In this document: positions 23,987-25,841 of the stretch, piece by piece
Layout: every line of letters starts with the position of its first letter
Numbering within the stretch: the first letter of the stretch is position 1
From: Bacillota bacterium
Lineage (GTDB): Bacteria; Bacillota; Clostridia; Lachnospirales; Lachnospiraceae
Assembly (NCBI GenBank): GCA_023387635.1
Contig: JAEWHU010000264.1
Location: 1 to 25,841, forward strand
Direction of reading: 5' to 3'
Length of the DNA stretch: 25,841 bases
Program-made: the position numbers and the translations under genes
Notes under the pieces: model-generated
Told to the model about the DNA's origin: nothing
Database searches by the model: none
Seen by the model: only the letters and a program-made list of their open reading frames with translations

Positions 23987-24969
23987 TGAAAGAGATTAAA
24001 AGAAAAACTAGCAAATTAAAACGTAGAGAATCTCTCATGGGATATATATTTGTATCACCTTGGATTATAGGTGTAATTACATTTTTGATAATTCCATTAT
24101 TTCAATCCTTTTATTATGCATTATGTAATGTGAAAATCACACCAAAAGGGAAAGTGTTTAATTTTATTAAGTTTCAAAACTTTACAGATATTTTTAGAAT
24201 TGACCCTTTATTCTTACCAGATTTGATTGGGTATCTCTTAGATACCTTGTTATCTGTACCAGTAATAGTCGTTTTTTCACTAATAATAGCTATGTTATTA
24301 AATGGAAAGATGAGAGGGAAGGGAATCTTTCGTATGATTTACTTTCTGCCTGTAATCGTAGTTAGTGGCCCAGTAATGGCGCAGTTAGCAGATCAAGGAG
24401 CAGCTAGTATTCCAGCGATGAATATAACTGTAATTGCCAGTGTGTTATATGATATATTTCCATATTATTTAGTGGATCCCATTGTAGGTTTGTTTAATAA
24501 TATGATAATGGTTCTATGGTATTCCGGCGTTCAGATTCTAATCTTTTTAGCTGCTATACAAAAAATTGATGGATCACTTTATGAAGCAGCAAAAATTGAT
24601 GGTGGTTCTGGTTGGGAGTGTTTTTGGAAAATTACATTACCAACAATTAAACCAATGATATTACTTAATGCTGTTTATACTATTATATTCTTATCAAATA
24701 ATGAGCAAAACGTTATTATAACAGCTATTTATAATGATATGTTTGCAATCAATAGAGGATATGGCTATGCGTCTGCAAAAGCTTGGATGTATGCAGTTGT
24801 TGTATGTTTATTGGTAGCATTTATTGCTTTATTATTGAGGCAGAAAAAAGATAGTTATATGAATGACATGAAACGTGAAAAGAAGCGGGTTGCTAAGTTA
24901 GAAAGAGAACGTAGAAAACTATATAAGAGACAAAAAAGTCGTGCAAAAAGTATAAAAAGGAGGGCATAA
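23983..24969 (+). CDS. Sugar ABC transporter permease, MalF type (pair 2)
   Basis: A 328-residue CUT1 permease, the start of a second permease pair in the operon. The first span is at about 20-46 (YIFVSPWIIGVITFLIIPL). The EAA loop is YEAAKIDGGSGWECFWKITLP (200-220). It is unusual in having a stretch between spans (about 136-172, including ADQGAASIPAMN) and a strongly basic C-terminal tail of about 40 residues (KREKKRVAKLERERRKLYKRQ and beyond). The ATG at 23983 overlaps the preceding stop (ATGA), so translation is coupled; a second ATG at 23986 is an alternative. It is clearly diverged from the first MalF-type protein in this operon and is not a recent duplicate. Confidence 0.92.
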   Translation: MMKEIKRKTSKLKRRESLMGYIFVSPWIIGVITFLIIPLFQSFYYALCNVKITPKGKVFNFIKFQNFTDIFRIDPLFLPDLIGYLLDTLLSVPVIVVFSLIIAMLLNGKMRGKGIFRMIYFLPVIVVSGPVMAQLADQGAASIPAMNITVIASVLYDIFPYYLVDPIVGLFNNMIMVLWYSGVQILIFLAAIQKIDGSLYEAAKIDGGSGWECFWKITLPTIKPMILLNAVYTIIFLSNNEQNVIITAIYNDMFAINRGYGYASAKAWMYAVVVCLLVAFIALLLRQKKDSYMNDMKREKKRVAKLERERRKLYKRQKSRAKSIKRRA

Positions 24970-24971
24970 GG

Positions 24972-25841
24972 ATGGCGAAAGAAAGCACTAAAACCCTAGT
25001 GGATAAAGTTAACTTTGTGCCTTACAAAATAAATAAGGATAAGATAAGAAAATATTTTACAGGGTCAAAGGATAGAGAAGGTATTATTCCATTGCTTATA
25101 AAATACGTACTTCTAATTGGAATAGGTTTTGTCTATTTATACCCTTTGCTATATATGCTTAGCACTAGCTTAATGTCTATTGATGATTTGTTAGATTCTT
25201 CAATAAAATGGATACCTTCAAGTTTATATTTAAATAACATTTTTAATGCTTATAGAGTAATGAATTTCTTAAAATCATTTGGAGATAGTGTGATTATTGC
25301 GGGAGTTCCAACATTAATTCAAGTGTGTTCCTGTGCTTTTATAGGATATGGATTTGCAAGGTTTGAATTTAAAGGCAAAAAGCTAATGATGGGTTTGTTA
25401 TTATTTTCTTTTATACTTCCATCACAAGTAACTATGATGCCAAACTATGTATTGTTTACTAATTTAAAATTAATAGGCAAATTAAACGCATTTAATCTAC
25501 CAGCCTTATTAGGTCAAGGAATTAAAGCACAAATATTTATACTTATATTTCATAACTTTTTTAAACAAGTACCACAAGCATTGATTGAAGCGGCTCATAT
25601 TGATGGAGCGGGATATTTTAAATCATTCTTTCGTATCTCCATTCCATCAGCGGCACCTGCAATATTGGTAGTATTTTTATTCTCTATAGTTTGGTACTGG
25701 AATGAATCTTATTTAACGTCACTTTACATAACAGGTCTTGGAACTGCGAAATCAAACAACTGGACTACTCTAGTTATAGAATTAAAGAATTTTACTAATA
25801 TATACGAGCAATACAATCAGGGAAACCAACAGCAACTTGGT
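24972..25841 (+). CDS. Sugar ABC transporter permease, MalG type (pair 2), cut by window edge
   Basis: Open from the ATG at 24972 to the last base, 290 residues with no stop. After a hydrophilic start (MAKESTKTLVDKVNF...) there are membrane spans at about 43-62, 105-125, 138-158 and 183-197. The EAA loop is IEAAHIDGAGYFKSFFRISIP (about 205-225). The segment YGFARFEFKGKKLMM corresponds to the conserved region of MalG-type permeases. It starts 2 nt after the previous stop, so the two are translated together. The usual length is about 290-310 residues; the long N-terminus here means the C-terminus is still missing. Confidence 0.92.
   Translation, partial: MAKESTKTLVDKVNFVPYKINKDKIRKYFTGSKDREGIIPLLIKYVLLIGIGFVYLYPLLYMLSTSLMSIDDLLDSSIKWIPSSLYLNNIFNAYRVMNFLKSFGDSVIIAGVPTLIQVCSCAFIGYGFARFEFKGKKLMMGLLLFSFILPSQVTMMPNYVLFTNLKLIGKLNAFNLPALLGQGIKAQIFILIFHNFFKQVPQALIEAAHIDGAGYFKSFFRISIPSAAPAILVVFLFSIVWYWNESYLTSLYITGLGTAKSNNWTTLVIELKNFTNIYEQYNQGNQQQLG

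Noticed and set aside
1..25841. tRNA, rRNA, insertion sequence or phage genes
   Set aside because: None recognised on either strand; the intergenic gaps are too short or lack the required features, and no transposase-like protein is present.

Overview
The window looks like the chromosome of a low-GC, spore-forming clostridium of the Lachnospiraceae type (Lachnoclostridium/phytofermentans-like). This is inferred from the strong A+T bias, a SpoVB-type flippase, RemA, RqcH, an isc-mnmA cluster of clostridial form, ArsR-type sugar regulators and GH43 arabinan enzymes. The genus is a guess from gene content, not a sequence match.

Layout. (1) 1-735, minus: the first 245 residues of a SpoVB/MurJ-like flippase that runs off the left edge. 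(2) 866-4336, plus: an Fe-S and thiouridine operon with a clear sigma-A promoter, an IscR-like Rrf2 regulator, cysteine desulfurase, IscU scaffold, MnmA, and a bidirectional terminator shared with the convergent operon. (3) 4356-7116, minus: rqcH (ribosome rescue) followed by a PHP-type histidinol phosphatase. (4) 7178-10507, plus: yicC, remA, rpoZ and two tandem type I signal peptidases. The gmk gene that usually sits between remA and rpoZ is absent; the gap instead holds three tandem 18-bp repeats. (5) 10727-13405, plus: a two-gene GH43 arabinan unit, with a cytoplasmic exo-arabinofuranosidase-like enzyme and a surface lipoprotein endo-arabinanase-like enzyme. (6) 13446-14484, minus: an ArsR-type winged-helix regulator with a large beta-rich C-terminal domain. 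(7) 14581 to the right edge, plus: a carbohydrate ABC-transport operon of unusual design.

The last operon is the most interesting part. A consensus promoter drives, in order: a 984-residue solute-binding protein with about 530 extra residues before the binding module and no lipobox; a MalF/MalG-type permease pair; a secreted-propeller (NHL), TPR-like and Yip1-type membrane protein; a large membrane-anchored protein that looks like an uncharacterised glycoside-hydrolase-like family (DUF5696-type); and a second MalF/MalG-type pair, the last gene cut by the window edge. No ATPase gene is seen. The divergent ArsR-type regulator and the GH43 pair next door suggest that the substrate is an arabinan- or pectin-derived oligosaccharide. 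CTAAA/TTTAG elements recur in the control regions of the regulator, the ABC operon and the GH43 unit, and may be the operator.

Working model (inference): the lipoprotein endo-arabinanase cuts polymer at the surface. The large binding protein, helped by the membrane-anchored propeller/Yip1 and GH-like proteins, delivers oligosaccharides to one or two permease pairs powered by a shared MsmK-like ATPase encoded elsewhere. The cytoplasmic GH43 then releases arabinose, and the ArsR-type protein senses the sugar.
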